A stretch of DNA of 64,000 nucleotides from Branchipolynoe longqiensis. Lineage: Eukaryota > Annelida > Polychaeta > Phyllodocida > Polynoidae. Below, one piece after another: positions 31,966 to 42,412 of this stretch; position 1 is the stretch's first letter; every line of letters begins with the position of its first letter. Below the pieces are notes generated by a model. The model searched no databases, was not told where the DNA came from, and worked only from the letters and a program-made list of their open reading frames with translations. The stretch covers positions 34,551,884 to 34,615,883 of the forward strand of contig CM059197.1 of assembly GCA_030323885.1 (NCBI GenBank). The letters run 5' to 3'. Made by a program: the position numbers and the translations under genes.

Positions 31966-33375
31966 AAGACAAAAACACTTTAAAAAACAATGTAACTGCT
32001 TTATAATGTTGTCGCTAAGCCGCCCATGACTGAATTATTTCAATAAAGAAAAACAGAACAACAAATATATCTGCTTTGAACTGCTGTCGCTAAACCTCCC
32101 ATGGCTGAATTATTTCATTAAAGACAATACCCCCCAAAAAACACATATGTTTTAGAACCTTTGTTGCTAAGCCACCCATGACTGAATTATTTCAATAAAG
32201 AAAAATATAAAAAAGCACATGCTTTATGTTGTTGTCACTATACTACCCATGACTGAATTATTTCAATAAAGAAAACAAAACCAAAAAAACTACTTTCCTT
32301 TATAACTGTTGTTGCTAAACCACTCATGGCTGAATTATTTCAGTCAAGAAAAACACACACGAAAAACACATCTGCTTTATACTGTTGTCAGTAAACCGCC
32401 CATGCCTGAGTTATTTCAATAAACAAAAACAACAACAAAAACATCTGCTTTATGCTGTTTTCTCTAAGCCAGCCATGGTTGAATTATATCAATAAAGAAA
32501 AACACTAAAAAAACACATCTGCTCATACTATTGTCGCTAAACCGTCCATGAATACATTATTTCAAATAAACAAAAACATACAACAAAAACCACATCAGCT
32601 TTATACTGTTCTCGCTAAGCCACCCATGACTGAATTATTTCAATAAAGAAAAACAAAACAAAAAACCACATCTGCTCTATACTGTTCTCGCTAAGCCACC
32701 CATGACTGAATTATTTCAATAAAGAAAAACAAAACAAAAAACCACATCTGCTCTTTACTGTTCTCGCTAAGCCACCCATGACTGAATTATTTCAATAAAG
32801 AAAAGAACATACAAAAACCATGTCCGCTTTATAACTGTGGGGGGACTGAATTATTTCAATGAAGAAAATAACCCACTCAAAAACACGTCTGCTTTATAAC
32901 TGTTGTCGCTAAGCAGCCCATGACTGAATTATTTAAATAAAAACACCAAAAACACACATCGGCTTTATACTGTTGTCGCTAAGCCACCCATGACCGAATT
33001 ATTTCAATAAAGAAAACAACCCACGCAAAAACACGTCTGCTTTATAACTGTTATCGCTAAGCAGTCCATGACTGAATTATTTAAATAAAAACACCAAAAA
33101 AACACATCTGCTTTACACTGTTGTCGCTAAGCCACCCATGACTGAATTATTTCAATGAAGAAAATAACCCACTCAAAAACACGTCTGCTTTATAACTGTT
33201 GTCGCTAAGCAGCCCATGACTGAATTATTTAAATAAAAACACAAAAAAAACACATCTGCTTTATACTGTTGTCGCTAATCCGCACCTGACTGAATTATTT
33301 CAATAAAGAAAGAAAAAAATGCACAAAAAAGACACATCTGCTTTCGACTGTTATTACTAAGCCGCCAATGATTGA
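31966..33375. repeat. Satellite of about 76 bp, about 19 units
   Basis: Consensus blocks: CTGCTTTATACTGTTGTCGC, TAAGCCACCCATGACTG, AATTATTTCAATAAAG and a variable A-rich spacer. Spacing is 64-80 bp because the A-rich spacer changes length. Most units carry AATAAAG in the same strand. No open frame. Confidence 0.95.
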
Positions 33376-33720
33376 ATTGCGATCATTGTTATCACCGTAT
33401 TGATTTGATTTGGGTGGGGGTGAGGGGGCATCATAGCAGAGATTAAATTGTACTTCCAGGGCTGATTATTTAATAGAAATAATGGATGCCCGATGCAATT
33501 TCCGGTTGCGTTCAATGACATTCGAAATGAGTCCTTATTGGCTTATGTCAATTGGAGATTTCTATTTGTATTTAGGCGCACAGACCTCCCCAGACGATGT
33601 GCCTCATATTCAGCTACCAGTGGGAAGGTGGCTGATTTGATTAGGGATCCATAATATATTTTTGTTTAAATTCAAGACTAACAAGTTATGCAGCTTTAAT
33701 AGGACAATGAAAACCAGGGT
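33376..33720. other. Non-coding stretch
   Basis: No feature recognised between the satellite and the H elements. Confidence 0.4.
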
Positions 33721-33727
33721 TGTTTAA

Positions 33728-33989
33728 AGCCCCAGTCAGATTACAGTTTGCGACCACTTTGAACCAAAGAATACACCCCCTTGTGACCTCCTTGCGACCT
33801 CCTTGCGACCTCCTTGCGAACTCCGTGCGACCAACGCAATTATCGACGACCTTTGGGCGAACATATTGGTCGCAAGGAGGTCGGAGATCACTGAGGACCA
33901 CTTTGTGACCACTTTGCGATCACTGGCGACCTCTTTGCGACCACCCATTTTTGCGGTCACAATGTGGTTGCAGTAGTGTGACTGGGCTA
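33728..33989. mobile_element. Inverted-repeat element H2, copy 1 (GCGACC-word family)
   Basis: Left end AGCCCCAGTCAGATTACAG, right end the inverse of TAGCCCAGTCACACTACTG. TAA precedes it (33725-33727); the right flank is TGA, one change away. The interior has tandem TTGCGACCTCC words at 33785-33835 and CTTTGCGACCAC words at 33900-33950. Confidence 0.75.
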
Positions 33990-33991
33990 TG

Positions 33992-34100
33992 ACTATGAAG
34001 CTACACAGTCCAATAAAAGCTCCAACTTTTCGAAACCAACATACTTATTTAGATCTGATCTGACGTGTCTAACTTTGGTATTAATGTGCTTATTAACACT
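33992..34100. mobile_element. TTAA element fragment
   Basis: AAGCTACACAGTCCAATAAA and TCTAACTTTGGTATTAATGTG match the left part of the copy at 3151. It stops at the LINE tail beginning 34101. Confidence 0.55.
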
Positions 34101-34395
34101 GTATCACAGCAGAGAGCTAAATGGAGAGCAGCAGGCAAGTAAAGCCCCAGTCACACTACAGCTTGCGACCACTTTGCGACCACTTTGCGACCACTTTAGA
34201 CCTAAGAACCCACAGTCACCAGTGACACCCAGATGTCAGCAACCGTTGTTTTGATCACAAGGACGTCACTTGTGAGTGTTGGTTCTTTGGTCTGATGTGG
34301 TCGCAAAGTGGTCGCAAGCTGTAGTGTGACTGGGGTATAATGAAAGCAGTCTTTGTCGCATCGTGAACGACAGCATGATGATGATGATGAACCCT
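34101..34395 (+). mobile_element. 3' tail of LINE family a, split by an H2 element
   Basis: 34101-34142 (CAGCAGAGAGCTAAATGGAG...) and 34338-34395 (TAATGAAAGCAGTCTTTGTC, then an ATG microsatellite) together match 7628-7720. The break lies exactly at the LINE stop codon. Confidence 0.85.
34143..34337. mobile_element. Inverted-repeat element H2, copy 2, inside the LINE tail
   Basis: Ends AGCCCCAGTCACACTACAGC and the inverse of TACCCCAGTCACACTACAGC; TIR about 45 bp including CTTGCGACCACTTTGCGACC. Flanks are TAA at 34140-34142 and 34338-34340. The intact LINE at 7660-7670 reads CAAGTAATGAAAG, so one TAA was duplicated. Confidence 0.9.
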
Positions 34396-34538
34396 GTATA
34401 ACCGCATATGAGGGCATAGTAAGCCAATTCTAATACAATGTATTACTGCTGAAGACAATGCTATCGGAAGTTTTACATACACGCCTGAATTTATTTATGT
34501 TTTCACTTCTGTTTAAACCCTCTAAAGTTAGCCATTAA

Positions 34539-35550
34539 AGCCCCAGTCACACCTACCCGGACTAGCCCCGGATCATGAGCCGGATCATAAGCCGGATCAC
34601 CCTTGGATCACCTACGGACCAATCCCCTGGACAGCCACCAAGAACCCCGGATGGTTTTGCATATCTACGGACGACAAGCGCCATCACCCCGGATTGAGCC
34701 AGACGACCCTCGATAACCCCGGATGACCCCGGTGTAGTCACGGATTAGTCCTGGACTGCCCCGGAGTAGACACGGACCAGCTACTGACACCCCGGACGAA
34801 TCAGGACAACCCTGGACCACCACGGACTAGCCCCGGATTGCAATACTCCCCGGATCACCCCAGATGTATTAAACATTTTAAAACATCCGGGGCCTACCCC
34901 AGACCATCCCGTACCACCAAGGACCAGCCAAGGATGAGCCACGTATTTGCCATGGATGAACCCGGATCACCTCAGACCACACCGGATTCGTGGTCCGGTG
35001 TAACGATTTCAACTTCCCCCTTCCCAAGTTCCCCCCCGGGAATCTGAAAACGTTTTTAACTTCCCTCCGCGGAAATTAAAAACGTTTTCAGATTCCTGGG
35101 GGGGAACTTAAAAACAGTTTTCAGATTCCTCCCCCTATTTTCAAATTCCCCCCTCCGGGAATTTAAAATTGTTTAAAAAGCTTTAAAAAAACGTTTTAAA
35201 TTTCAGACCTATAATATTTTTTTCTTAACCATCTTGGAGACTTTTTGTGTCATTTGTGGTTAAATATGTTTTATTGTACTAGTAATAATTTCCATTATGC
35301 TACTCTCTCTATATTATAATATTTGTCATGAAAAATAACAAAAAATAGCAAAAAATAACAAAAATAAAGAAAATTCCCCAAAAATTGGGGGGAGGGAAAG
35401 TTAAAACGAGGGAGGGAATTTGAAAACGTTTTCAAATTCCCCTGGGAGGAATTTGAAAACGTTTTCAAGTTCCCGGGGGGGAACTTGAATATGGGGGGAA
35501 TTTGAAATCTTTACACCGGGGCCTGATACGGGAAGGTTTGACTGAGGCTT
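34539..35550. mobile_element. Inverted-repeat element H3 (CCGGAT-word family)
   Basis: Left end AGCCCCAGTCACACCTACCC, right end the inverse of AAGCCTCAGTCAAACCTTCC. Left flank TAA (34536-34538); right flank TAC, one change away. The outer interior (34555-34990) is a dense degenerate run of CCGGAT, CCCCGGA and CGGACCA words. A second inverted-repeat element occupies 34995-35519. Confidence 0.75.
34995..35519. mobile_element. Inverted-repeat element nested in H3
   Basis: Ends CCGGTGTAACGATTTCAACT and the inverse of CCGGTGTAAAGATTTCAAAT, followed by C-runs. Inside, the word AAAACGTTTTCAAATTCCCC and its reverse recur at least five times. There is a purine/A-rich centre. No clear target duplication was found. 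Confidence 0.65.
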
Positions 35551-35609
35551 TACAATGACCTTTACCTCAGACTAATGTCAGGTTGATTATAACAATTAAC
35601 CTAATATAT

Positions 35610-35792
35610 ATGCAGTAGCCTGAACTGACCTCACAGGTAAGGAGCCACATAGACGGGTAGACATGGATAGCGTAATGACATCTGGGAGCCTAGGTGGCGT
35701 AATGGTTAGCGCACCAGCCCGGAATGCAAGAAGAGTGGGTTCGAATCCGACTCAATGTACAATATTTCCCATTTTCATCACCCCTATGACAC
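35610..35792 (+). mobile_element. SINE-C, 3'-truncated
   Basis: Leader at 35615, tRNA-like core from 35688 (B box GGTTCGAATCC); acceptor pairing is lost at its 3' side (CTCAATG). Ends after ATTTTCATCACCCC. Confidence 0.8.
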
Positions 35793-36340
35793 TGTGTAAA
35801 ATATTCCGATATACAGCACAGTGGGGAATGCAAATGTTCTATTACTGGTCGGTGTACGTGACCAGGCGCATGTATGTATATATATATATATATATACATA
35901 TGTATGGGTTGGTAGTGCCTGAGTGGAATGTAAATAGACATAGTGGTGCTGGCAGGTCTGGGTGTGGGTGCACTCAGGGCCTACCCCCTCTGCTGGGATA
36001 GTGATCACCACACTCAAATTCAAGGTCTGTGGTGGCCATGGAGCCATACAGCTTGGTGGTGGTGGGCAGACGACTGGTATCCATGGGGACCAGGAATGCT
36101 GGATCCCTATTGGTAGGGCCAAGAATGGTTGTTTTCCATTGGGAAAAAGGGGTGGGGTGATACTCTACAATGAGCCCATGTAGACATATAAATAATATAC
36201 CAGAGGGTTGGACACTCTCTTCTTCTTTACACTGTTTACTCTTCCTTTCTCTTTGTCTGTATTGATTTCACCATAGCCTGCCTACACATACACAGATTCG
36301 AGCATTAGCCTTTTTACAACTGGTTGCAGTGAGCTGAAGC
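35793..36340. other. Non-coding stretch
   Basis: A short TA microsatellite (35877-35898). Otherwise no feature recognised. Confidence 0.4.
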
Positions 36341-36344
36341 CAGT

Positions 36345-36671
36345 AAAGTTACATAATGTATGGTTATAGAAACCTATCTTGTGCACGTATATATTATGTA
36401 AGTGCATTGCCTGTATGGATCGAATTGTAAGCATTAAAATTACTTATGTATATAAACCATTTAAAAGGCTTATAATTCCAGGGGGACAAGTGTAGTAGTC
36501 TGCACTGACCTGTAAGGCAAGGACCACATAGACAGGTAGACATAGATAGAGTGAGCACATCAGGGAGCCTAGGCAGTGTAATGGTTAGCACACTAGCCCG
36601 GAATGAAGTACGGGTTCGAATCCTACTCTAGGAGCATTATTTCCCATTTCCATCGCCCCAACAAAATATAT
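36345..36671 (+). mobile_element. SINE-C tail followed by a SINE-C head (tandem pair remnant)
   Basis: 36345-36490 is the tail of one copy (GTGCATTGCCTGTATGGATC, TTATAATTCCAGGGGG). 36490-36671 is the next copy with its core at 36567-36632 (shortened anticodon arm). Confidence 0.75.
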
Positions 36672-36915
36672 ATATGAAGAGTTCAGGTGCAAAACCACGT
36701 AATGCTAATCCAAAAAGTAGTTTAAATAAAAGATTATTACCTGAAAATAATTAAAATTCTCACTAATTCCACTTTTCATGTGATTATATGGTTATGGAGC
36801 AATGAACAAAAAAAGTAGGAATATACAAAAATAATCTTTTTGCAGGTTTGATTCCAATGTTGATCTCCATTTTTGGTTAGGCGTTTACATGGTTTTGCGC
36901 CTGAATTCTTCATAT
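36672..36915. mobile_element. Inverted-repeat miniature element
   Basis: Ends ATATGAAGAGTTCAGGTGCA and the inverse of ATATGAAGAATTCAGGCGCA, continuing to AAACCACGTAA/AAACCATGTAA; about 30 bp of TIR with few mismatches. It abuts the SINE-C body. No target duplication was established. Confidence 0.75.
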
Positions 36916-36974
36916 CTGAAAGACGTGGCAGAAACTCAAATCCATTGGACTATACAATTTTAAATAAGGAACTG

Positions 36975-38025
36975 TGCATGAGATATTGTTCTTCGGGTGC
37001 TTAGTGGTGAGGTGTAGGAAAAAACTGTCTAGAATTCTACCTGAGAAATAGGGAACAAACAACCAAAGTAGAAAATACCGTATTAAAATGCAAACCAATT
37101 ACATGTGGAGTCCCACTAGGGTAGGTCCTAGGACCACTACTCTTCATAATATAGATAAATGACCTAGAGAAGTGGCTAGACACTGAATGCCTCCAGCTGT
37201 ATGCAGATGATACTGATATATATGTTGAGGGCAACACTGAAGAAGAGGTAATTAATAAACTAAATACATTACTACAGAAACTGGATGACTGGTGCGAATC
37301 TAATCAAATAACCATAAATGCCAGCAAATCTAAAACAGTCCTCTTCTAACATAGACCAGTACCGGAAAGTAATGTCCAGTGCAAACTAGGAAAGCAGGTG
37401 CTGGAAAAATTAAAGCACTGCAGATACGTAGGCCTAGAGCTGGACAGCCAACTAAGCTACAACCTGTGTGAGACAAAAATCATACAAAAAATAAATCACA
37501 AACTCTGGTTATTTGCCAAACTAAGAAAATAACTATGTCAATAAAGGTCTTCAAATGAATGGTAAGTCCGTACTTTGACTATGGAGACACAATATACATG
37601 GGAGCAAAGCAAGAACTGCTCAACAAGCTGCAAATCCTACAAAATAAAGCATTAAAAATATGTCTCAGGGTGCACAGAATGCGCCCCACCTATGACCTGC
37701 ACATCCAAACCAAAGCAAAATTGCTAACAAAAATAGAAGACTAGTACACCTCAAAACACTCGCATTTGGGTACAATCACGTTACGAAATACCAAAAGCAA
37801 CCAACCAGAGATACACAAATAAAAAATGCACCACTAATAAAACAAACAAGGAGCTGTATAAAGGCCCATGAAAGAAGCACATTAGAAATGGCTGCTAAGG
37901 CTTGGAATGCCCAATCAGTAAGAGAAAGGCAGATCCCTGATCTAAAGACATACACAAAATATCTATGTAAAAAAATGGAGGACGCTGATGGCACCCTAGG
38001 GCCAGAACCCCAGATGGGCATGTGA
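36975..38025 (+). pseudogene. Non-LTR retrotransposon RT, C-terminal half (LINE family d, copy 1)
   Basis: Reading begins within RT at EFYLRNREQTTKVENTV (about 37030) and passes CGVPLG, a stop, VLGPLLFIIY. The catalytic block LQLYADDTDIYV is near 37195-37230, then LDDWCESNQITINASKSKT. The carboxy region includes AAKAWNAQSVRERQIPDLKT and stops at 38023-38025. Stops and at least one frameshift (about 37530-37560) break it. The motif order fits the CR1/Jockey-type RT group. The N-terminal half is absent, having been joined to a TTAA-element end at about 36966. Confidence 0.85.
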
Positions 38026-38605
38026 TAGGTCATGGCCCACAAACTGGGCTGCCCCAAGGGAGAAAGCTGGACCATGCTCAGTAGATAACAAACAACCACA
38101 AACCATCAAACCCAGAGACTCCCGATCTGAACAAATACAAAAATGTATAGGTAAAAAAGGGAGACCCTGAAAACACCCTGGGGCAAAACACAAGAAGGGC
38201 ATGTGATAAGTCACGGCCCACAAACTGGGCTGCCCTAAGGGGGTAATCTGGACCACCCTCAGTTGATAACAAACAGCTACAAACTATGTACAAGCCTATA
38301 AATGTAGAGTAGGCTAGTTGATAAGTAGTAGTAAAACAAAAAACTAAAACCAAAAAACTAATATACTATTCATACCCACTACAAGGGTGATCATAAAATA
38401 AAAGCAATATACCTATCAGAACACTTGATACTAAATAATCACCGTGTACCTGCTACTGTGTGAGAAACAAAAACATCTCATCACCTCCTACTGTGTGATA
38501 AGATTAAACCACTACTACAACTGGCCAGCATTGAAAACAAGCCCAAGCACTTGAGTGTACATGCTATGGACAGTATAAACAGAGCATCAACAACAAAAAG
38601 AAGAA
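38026..38605 (+). mobile_element. 3' untranslated region of LINE d with a duplicated block
   Basis: A block of about 190 bp (GGGCATGTGATAGGTCATGG, CCCACAAACTGGGCTGCCC) at 37975-38100 repeats at 38150-38290 with divergence. The region ends near GCATCAACAACAAAAAG. Its terminal part recurs inverted at 8716-8900. Confidence 0.75.
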
Positions 38606-38609
38606 AAAA

Positions 38610-38872
38610 TAGGACTGACTACAGGAGGTGCCTAGTGCAGCCATTAAGACTCTGAGAGGGGAGATGGGGCTTGGCAGGAACTGCCTGTCATGTGACTACG
38701 GAGGAAAGACAGCAGGCGGACGAAGAAAGAGGCAGGAAGACAACGTCAGGCAATGGACGGACGTCCAGTTCGGCAAACTCTTACAGGGCTGTGGAGAACA
38801 AGGACAAATGGAGAAAACTGGTTGAAAAGTCATGTGTGATGCCTAAATGACTCTCACCGTTCAATGATTGAT
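38610..38872 (+). pseudogene. C-terminal fragment of LINE family c
   Basis: Frame 1 gives GGRRKRQEDNVRQWTDVQFG. A second frame gives AVENKDKWRKLVEKSCVMPK before a stop. This is the usual carboxy end (KRWEDN...EWT...WRKLV) of the lineage whose middle is at 21955-22262. One frameshift near 38770. It ends in GATTGATGATTG tandem bases. Confidence 0.75.
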
Positions 38873-38879
38873 GATTGCT

Positions 38880-39210
38880 TGGTTAGCTGTTGGAGGTTTA
38901 CGTCCTGCCAACATCTAAGGTCATATCAGGACGGATACCGACTTGTGACAGTGCACACTCATGGCAAATTTATAGTACTGCCCCACTGGTAAATCAGGCC
39001 ACTGGCATGATGACCCGATATCCCACTCAATCACATTGTCCTGACACTGAGCTAATCAGTCCTTGCCCTATCCTATTCATGCTGAGTGCCAGGCTAGGAA
39101 GTGACAAGTAGCAATTTGATAAGTCATTGGCTTGACTCGACCTGGAATCAAACTCCTGATCTCCCGCATGCGAGGCCCACGCCCTACCGATTCGCCAACA
39201 GTGCCTGGTG
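38880..39210 (-). mobile_element. SINE-B with tail 1, full length
   Basis: From GGAGGTTTACGTCCTGCC to ACCGATTCGCCAACAGTGCC. A further 30-bp scrap of tail 1 lies at 39292-39320. Confidence 0.85.
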
Positions 39211-39360
39211 AATGATTGATGATTGATGATGATGATGATGATGATGAGTCAGATAACTCTTCCGGCAGTCCTCGGCCAGATGCTTGGTTTTGTGCGGCTT
39301 ACGTCCTGGCAACATCTATGGGCCCTCAGGCGGAGAGGAGGTTGGTTGGCTGGCGAGCAG

Positions 39361-39805
39361 GTCAGAGAGAGAAAGAGAGAGAAAGAGCGAATGAGAGGGA
39401 GAGAGAGGGGGAGAGAGGGATAGAGGGGGAGAGAGGGAGAGAGGGGGAGAGAGAGGGGGAGGGAGAGAGAGGAAGTGAAAGAGAGAGGGTGAAAGAGAGG
39501 GAGAGATAAAGAGAGAGGGAGAGAGAGGGGGAGAGAGAGGGAGAGAGAGGGGGAGTGAGAGAGATGGAGAGTGAGGGAGAGAGGGTGAAAGAGAGGGAGA
39601 GAGAAAGATAGAGAGGGAGAGAGAGGGGGAGAGAGAGGGAGAGAGAGGGGGAGTGAGAGAGAGGGAGAGTGAGGGAGAGAGAGGAAGTGAGAGAGAGGGA
39701 GATAGAAAGAGAGAGAGGGAGAGGGAGAGAAAGGGAGAGAGATTGAGAGAGAGGAGATAGAAAGAGAGAGAGAGGGAGAGAGAGGAGGAGAGAGTGAGCA
39801 GGAGA
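39361..39805. repeat. GA-rich simple repeat (GAGAGGGA-like)
   Basis: About 445 bp of almost pure purine on the plus strand, with internal duplications of about 110 bp. Both long open frames on the minus strand are Leu/Ser/Pro reiterations. Confidence 0.95.
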
Positions 39806-39809
39806 AATA

Positions 39810-40110
39810 AGACAGACCACTGTGACTGATGTTATTTATGTAATTATTTAACATTATTATTTATTTTCTTTTGCTTCGACAATTAGGCGTACAATGTAGT
39901 TGGATGAATGAACTCTGGCTGATACCTCATTAAATATTCCTCTGTTTATTAAGGTAAGACTATAAGTTATGGGCGATGTGTATGTCAATGAATATTTTAT
40001 TGCAGTTTAGGTGGAACTTGGCTCAGCTGAAAATAGTACACTGAATCGATGCAAATACCCTTAGCAGGGAAAAATAGAATACCTAATACTGTACCAACAG
40101 CTGCCACATT
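39810..40110. other. Non-coding stretch
   Basis: AT-rich, no feature recognised. Confidence 0.4.
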
Positions 40111-40114
40111 TCTT

Positions 40115-40332
40115 TGTGCCTCCGTTGATTAAGCTGTAGAAATTTCAATCGCGGACAATGGGTATTCCTCATTCCACTGATCCTTGTCCTATTTTAGTAA
40201 TGCCGAACGCCAGGCTAGGTAGCAACCAGTACAAATCTTTAAGTCATTGGTTTGACTCGACCAGGACGTCAAATGACACGACATACCAAAATGGGCCAGA
40301 TGCCGCTCAACTTATTCGCCCATCTTGCTGTT
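40115..40332 (-). mobile_element. SINE-B with tail 2
   Basis: Tail 2 (GTTGATTAAGCTGTAG) then core (TATTTTAGTAATGCCGAACG) and head to TTCGCCCATCTTGC. Confidence 0.8.
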
Positions 40333-40700
40333 GGTGGAGTAATATAAGGTATAACCATCACCCAGTCAGTCATTGGAGTAAATGATATTTTGCCGATGCA
40401 TAGAGGTATTGGTAGTGTGGAATCTCTACCAACCGAATTGTTTCCGGTTGTTATGGATACGGCAGAGAATGGAGTCCGTTCCCCGCCAAGGTCACTTATA
40501 ATGCAGGTGAATGACCTTTGTACGTTCAATGCACCGATCCAATTACCCCATATGCCACTACGCGGCCGAGTTCACCTTACAGTCTAGGGTTAGAAAGCAA
40601 TCTCTGCCTCTGGGCACTTATGTAGCATATATAGCCATTAATCAGTCATATTTTCGATCAAAATACTGTCAATGGACGATTGCTACCTGTTACTAAAAAG
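40333..40700. other. Non-coding stretch
   Basis: No feature recognised. Confidence 0.4.
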
Positions 40701-40702
40701 TG

Positions 40703-41030
40703 AAAGTAAAGCTTGTTTTATTTAACGACGCCTCTAGAGCGCATTGATTTTTATCATCGGCTATTGGACGTCAAACATATGGTCATTCCGACATATTTCT
40801 TTGGAGGAAACCATATAGACTGCCCTTTCCGATAAGCAGAAAGGGGTATTTTATATGCACTTTCCTACAGACAGGACAGCACATAACACAGCCGTTGATG
40901 AACCAGTTGTGGACCACTGGTTGGAATGGAAACTAGCCCAAACGGCAAATGGGTCCACTGAGCAGGATCGATAGGATAACCTAGACTTTCACAGGTGGAC
41001 ACTCTACCGCCTGAGCTACAGCCCGCTCCC
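40703..41030 (-). mobile_element. SINE-D, full length
   Basis: The 3' end (minus) is GCTTGTTTTATTTAACGACG; the body contains ATATGGTCATTC, ATATGCACTTTCC and GACAGGACAGCACATA. The tRNA-like head at 40960-41030 reads, inverted, GGGAGCGGGCTGTAGCTCAG. I recognise this body as one dispersed in many molluscan sequences; that is memory, not a search. Confidence 0.8.
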
Positions 41031-41185
41031 TGTTATGTGTTACTAATGCGACTTGAGACTACATGGGTTTAAAACCAACAAATGACAATAGAGGAATTCC
41101 ATCACCAACATACTCCATCACTTTAAGTTTGAAGTGATTTTTATTTTAACCGGGCAGTAACATGACCAGAAGAATTTCTTAGTTA

Positions 41186-41504
41186 CAGTACAACCATATT
41201 AAACCAAGCTCGGTTAAACCAAACAATTGGAAACTTTTGTCGGTGGCTCGGCAAAATGCTACCATTTATCATATAACAAAGTTGGTTCAACCAAAGTCGG
41301 TTACTCCAAATTATGGGTTAATCCAAACTAAATTGTCAGGCCCCAGGCCACTTCCGGTATGGTTAAACCAAACTTCCATGTAGTTATAAGGTCATCTGAG
41401 ACTTTTTGATATAATAAATGGTAGTATTTTGCCAGGCCGCTGAACAAAGCTTGGATTAACCTATCATTTGATTTAACCGAGCTTGGTTTAACAGGGTTAT
41501 ACTG
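41186..41504. mobile_element. Tc1/mariner-pogo-like miniature element
   Basis: Ends CAGTACAACCATATTAAACC and the inverse of CAGTATAACCCTGTTAAACC, continuing with AAGCTCGGTTAAA; TA flanks both sides (41184-41185 and 41505-41506). CAGT ends and a TA target fit the IS630-Tc1-mariner superfamily. No transposase. A partial second end lies at 41605-41690 (GCTTGGTTTAACGGGGTTAT). Confidence 0.8.
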
Positions 41505-41821
41505 TATATACATCAAAAACAATAATCAAAGCGTTCACATACATTGTATATCACATTCATAATGCACCCATGTTTTTGCAAAAGCGAAGTCAAAGTCGAA
41601 GCTAAAGCTTGGTTACACCAATGATCGGTTAATCCAAACAAATTTCTAGGGTCCCTTCAAGCTTGGTTTAACGGGGTTATATTCCATTCATAATTATGTA
41701 TTATGATTAAATATGACTAGCTGGCTTTCTTTACCCATTTTGACATGTCACATCCTAGCACGGGAACACCTTACAGAAAGACATGATTTGTTTGCGCACC
41801 AGCACCGATGTCGGATAGGTT

Positions 41822-42412
41822 GATTTGTTGTTGGAATTTTACGTCCTGGGGACATCTAAGGTCATATCAGGATGGGTACCGACTTGTGACAGTGCACACT
41901 CATGGCGACTTGATAGCGCCATCCCACTGGGAAATCAGGCCACCAGCACAATAACCCAATATCCCACTCAGTCATATTACCCTGAGATAATCAGTTCTTG
42001 CCCTATCCTATTAATGCTGAGTGCCAAACTAGCATAGTAGCAAGCGACAAGTATCAATTGTGTAATGGCCGGTACACACCTACCGTTTACGATCGTTTTT
42101 CCGCACCCACCTAGCGTATACGATCTAAAACTGCCCAAAAGTCGTGAGGTGTGCACTCCCCTACCACACCTACCGATTACGATTCGCAACTTTTTAGGGC
42201 TAAAACGGTAGGTGTGCGCTAGCCTTACGATTACGATTCGCGATTCGAAAAACGAATCGGCCCGTTTTCAGTTTTAAGCGGATCGGGAGGTTTAGTGCGC
42301 GAATCGTAAACGGTAGGTGTGTACCGGCCATAAGGCATTGGTTTGACACAACCGGGAATCGAACTCCGATCTCCGGCAGGGGAGGCGTGCGTTATACTGA
42401 TTCGGCTTCGGT
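41822..42412 (-). mobile_element. SINE-B with tail 1, split by H4
   Basis: The left part (41822-42065) ends CAATTGTGTAA. The right part (42331-42412) resumes TAAGGCATTGGTTTGACAC and reaches the tRNA-like head. Uninterrupted copies read AATTTGTAAGTCATTGG (for example 44148-44164). Confidence 0.9.
42066..42330. mobile_element. Inverted-repeat element H4 inside SINE-B
   Basis: TIRs TGGCCGGTACACACCTACCG continue identically on both ends for about 28 bp. TAA flanks both sides (42063-42065 and 42331-42333). The interior repeats words such as ATTACGATTCGC and CCTACCGATTACG. Confidence 0.9.

Noticed and set aside
31966..33375. CRISPR-like array
   Set aside because: Units are contiguous degenerate satellites with A-rich spacers of low complexity, and the genome is eukaryotic.
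39249..39854. Leu/Ser/Pro-rich minus-strand frames
   Set aside because: Same cause: the GA-rich simple repeat at 39361-39805.
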